DNA from: Granulosicoccus sp036478565
Lineage (GTDB): Bacteria > Pseudomonadota > Gammaproteobacteria > Granulosicoccales > Granulosicoccaceae
DNA: 64,000 nucleotides
Assembly (NCBI GenBank): GCA_965224525.1
Contig: OZ245050.1
Span: 620,001-684,000, forward strand
Direction of reading: 5' to 3'
The notes beneath the pieces were generated by a model, which saw only the letters and a program-made list of their open reading frames with translations, did not search any database and was not told the origin of the DNA. The translations under genes and the position numbers were made by a program. This document shows, one piece after another, positions 61,937 to 64,000 of this stretch; positions within the stretch are counted from its first letter, which is position 1, and each line of letters opens with the position of its first letter.

Positions 61937-63517
61937 ATGAATCAACAGCAGCCCTCGGCTGACTCTTCGGCTTCTCAATCACCGTGGGCCATTGAGCTGC
62001 GCGGCATTTCCAAACGTTTTGGCGCTGTTGTCGCGAATCAGGATATAGACCTGAAAGTACGTCGCGGTAGCATCCACGGCATTGTTGGTGAAAACGGTGC
62101 TGGAAAAAGCACCCTGATGAGCATTCTGTACGGCTTTTATCAGGCGGACGAGGGTGATGTGCTGATCAATGGTCAGCTGGTCAATATTCAGAGTTCCAGC
62201 GATGCCATAGCCGCAGGTATTGGAATGGTGCACCAGCATTTCATGCTGGTCGATACTTTTAGCGTACTGGAAAATGTCATGCTGGGTGCGGAGGGCAATG
62301 CTCTGATATCCGTCAGCGCGGCAGCTGCACGACGCGAACTTACCCGCCTCGCGGATGAGTTCCAGTTGTCTGTGCATGTTGACTCACTGGTCGGAAATTT
62401 GCCAGTTGGCGAACAGCAACGTACTGAAATTCTGAAAGCGCTGTATCGAAATGCAGAAATTTTGATTCTGGATGAGCCTACGGGTGTCTTGACGCCACAG
62501 GAAGCCGATCAACTGTTCAAGGTGCTTAACGCGTTGAAGGCGCGTGGTACAACCATTATTTTGATCACGCACAAGTTGCGCGAAATTATGGCGATTACGG
62601 ATACCGTTTCCGTACTACGGCTAGGTCGTATGGTGGAGCATCTTGAAACCCCAAATACCAGCATGAGTGAATTGGCTGAACTCATGGTTGGTCGCCCTCT
62701 GGAGACGCGAAATTTTCAGCGTACCGAACCTCTGGCGGCAGATGCTGCAGTGGGTGTTGATGTGATTGATCTGAGTCTAATAGATAGCAACGGTACATCG
62801 CGACTGAACAATCTGAGCTTTCAGGTAAAAAGGGGTGAAATACTCGGTGTGGCCGGTGTAGCAGGTAACGGTCAGAGCAAATTACTGGAAGTTCTTGCAG
62901 GTATCACGCCGCCAACAACCGGACATGTTGTGATTAACGGTCACGACAATACGCCCAAAAAACCACTGGGGCCCGCAAAATTGCGGCGCTTTGGCGTAAA
63001 CCATGTGCCCGAGGACCGTTTGAAACTCGGTTTAATTAAGGCTTTTACTGCTGCCGAATCCTGTGTGCTTGGTTATCAACGCTCTGAGAAATTTAACTGG
63101 CGAGGTTTGTTGCAGCTCGATACTATCCGAAGAACCTGCGCCAGGTTGATGAAGGATTTTGATGTTCGCCCCGGGAACCCCAAACTGCGGTCCAGTAATT
63201 TTTCCGGTGGTAATCAACAAAAACTGATTCTGGCGCGCGAGCTTGATAAATCTCCCGAAGTATTGTTGATCGGTCAACCAACAAGGGGTGTCGATATTGG
63301 CGCTATCGAATTGATCCATGAAAAAATTGTCGCCATGCGCGATGAAGGCTGTGCTGTGTTGCTGGTGTCGGTCGAGCTGGACGAAATCATGGCCTTGAGC
63401 GATCGAATCATTGTTATGTATGAGGGGCGAATCGTTGGCGAGATGACAGGTCAAAATGCTGATAAAACCACGCTTGGCCTGATGATGGCCAACGCACATC
63501 AGGATGTCGCTGCATGA
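61937..63517 (+). CDS. ABC transporter ATPase with two nucleotide-binding domains (nucleoside importer)
   Basis: 526 residues. Domain 1 (about 15-255): Walker A G-E-N-G-A-G-K-S-T, Q-loop V-H-Q-H-F-M-L, signature L-P-V-G-E-Q-Q-R, Walker B L-I-L-D-E-P-T. Domain 2 (about 275-515): degenerate Walker A G-V-A-G-N-G-Q-S-K, signature F-S-G-G-N-Q-Q-K and a modified Walker B L-L-I-G-Q-P-T-R-G-V-D, as is usual for the BMP-linked (YufO/NupA-like) ATPases. The stop overlaps the permease start by 4 bp. Confidence 0.92.
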   Translation: MNQQQPSADSSASQSPWAIELRGISKRFGAVVANQDIDLKVRRGSIHGIVGENGAGKSTLMSILYGFYQADEGDVLINGQLVNIQSSSDAIAAGIGMVHQHFMLVDTFSVLENVMLGAEGNALISVSAAAARRELTRLADEFQLSVHVDSLVGNLPVGEQQRTEILKALYRNAEILILDEPTGVLTPQEADQLFKVLNALKARGTTIILITHKLREIMAITDTVSVLRLGRMVEHLETPNTSMSELAELMVGRPLETRNFQRTEPLAADAAVGVDVIDLSLIDSNGTSRLNNLSFQVKRGEILGVAGVAGNGQSKLLEVLAGITPPTTGHVVINGHDNTPKKPLGPAKLRRFGVNHVPEDRLKLGLIKAFTAAESCVLGYQRSEKFNWRGLLQLDTIRRTCARLMKDFDVRPGNPKLRSSNFSGGNQQKLILARELDKSPEVLLIGQPTRGVDIGAIELIHEKIVAMRDEGCAVLLVSVELDEIMALSDRIIVMYEGRIVGEMTGQNADKTTLGLMMANAHQDVAA

Positions 63518-64000
63518 GTATCAAACTCATCAATACCAGCAGCATTCCTCTGCCAGGCTGGCTAGAAATCGGCGTCATTCCGGTATTGAATATTGTACTG
63601 GCGTTGTTTTTTGCCGGACTGATCATGTTGGCCATCGGTGTTAATCCGGTAGAGGCCGTCGGCATAATGATCAAGGGTGCTTTTAGCTACGACGGTGCAC
63701 TTGGCTACACTCTCTATTACACAACCAATTTTATCTTCACTGGTCTTGCCGTGGCGGTTGCATTCCATGCCAGTTTGTTCAATATTGGTGGAGAAGGGCA
63801 GGCATATATCGGTGGTCTGGGTGTGGGCCTTGTCTTTCTACTGCTGGACGATTACTTGCCTGCAGTCTTGTTGATACCGATCGGCATTGCCGCCGCAGGA
63901 TTGTTTGGCGCAGCCTGGGCATTTATCCCTGCCTGGTTACAGGCGCATCGTGGCAGCCATATTGTCATCACTACCATCATGTTCAATTTTATTGCGTCGT
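63514..64000 (+). CDS. ABC transporter permease, 5' part (YufP/NupB-like, runs off the window)
   Basis: The ATG at 63514 overlaps the ATPase stop (ATGA). The frame stays open to the end of the window (162 codons). The visible part has a short polar N-terminus, about four hydrophobic segments and the family motifs F-N-I-G-G-E-G-Q and R-G-S-H-I-V-I-T-T-I-M-F-N-F. This is the first of the two permeases usual in BMP-type nucleoside importers. Confidence 0.9.
   Translation, partial: MSIKLINTSSIPLPGWLEIGVIPVLNIVLALFFAGLIMLAIGVNPVEAVGIMIKGAFSYDGALGYTLYYTTNFIFTGLAVAVAFHASLFNIGGEGQAYIGGLGVGLVFLLLDDYLPAVLLIPIGIAAAGLFGAAWAFIPAWLQAHRGSHIVITTIMFNFIAS

Noticed and set aside
1..64000. tRNA, rRNA, integrase, transposase or prophage genes
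   Set aside because: No cloverleaf, rRNA-like or transposase/integrase motif was noticed by reading; a tRNAscan or ISfinder search was not possible.

Overview
This 64 kb window looks like chromosomal DNA of a free-living, probably marine, heterotrophic gammaproteobacterium. The fused RlmKL rRNA methyltransferase and SohB are typical of that class. Other content fits the lifestyle: many ABC importers, secreted polysaccharide-active proteins, ETF-ubiquinone oxidoreductase with acyl-CoA enzymes, and c-di-GMP and chemotaxis signalling. A Granulosicoccus-like lineage is a guess only. I saw no rRNA, tRNA, CRISPR array, prophage or insertion sequence.

Layout. 1-1.6 kb: end of a two-permease ABC importer operon. 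1.6-4.5 kb (-): a chemotaxis receptor cut in two by one in-frame TAA. 4.8-8.4 kb (-): a DUF1800/DUF1501 secreted pair. 9.0-14.4 kb (+): an NMT1-like binding protein, a Bcr/CflA drug exporter and a large secreted kelch protein. 14.5-17.5 kb: a DUF368 membrane protein, two head-to-head phosphoribosyltransferase paralogues and a degenerate GGDEF-like protein. 17.5-19.7 kb (-): an amino-acid ABC importer ending in the wreck of an AAA ATPase gene. 19.9-22.6 kb (-): a polysaccharide deacetylase, behind a perfect CRP-type site, and a cell-wall amidase. 22.9-25.6 kb (+): a complete SsuABC-type importer. 25.8-28.2 kb (-): SulP transporter plus UspA. 28.6-30.7 kb (+): a 684-residue disordered, highly repetitive basic protein. 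30.7-37.7 kb (+): a polysaccharide cluster of three secreted proteins. 37.7-41.0 kb (-): ETF-QO and an RNA-type metallo-beta-lactamase. 41.2-44.7 kb (+): rlmKL and sohB. 44.9-54.8 kb: an S41 protease, acyl-CoA synthetase, CoA-transferase, a REC-PAS-GGDEF-EAL protein, enoyl-CoA hydratase, thioesterase and haloacid dehalogenase. 55.2-64 kb (+): nucleoside hydrolase, an Ig-like lipoprotein, a glutamine amidotransferase, a Kef-type antiporter and the start of a BMP-type nucleoside importer.

Most unusual signals. (1) The first two genes of the polysaccharide cluster are each preceded by the same roughly 100-base leader. It aligns without gaps at about 70% identity and carries a hairpin whose paired bases change together, which suggests a structured regulatory RNA ending at a start codon. 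(2) One roughly 85-residue beta-rich module occurs six times, two copies in each of three secreted proteins. (3) The disordered protein combines a histone-H1-like repeat, an RGN/Q-rich repeat and a repeated FGN[RQ] motif. (4) The receptor is split by a single C-to-T nonsense change. (5) An 18-bp perfect palindrome precedes ETF-QO. (6) A 31-codon ORF with an ideal ribosome-binding site overlaps the start of the antiporter gene.

All functions are assigned by reading motifs and comparing with remembered families. No database search was run.
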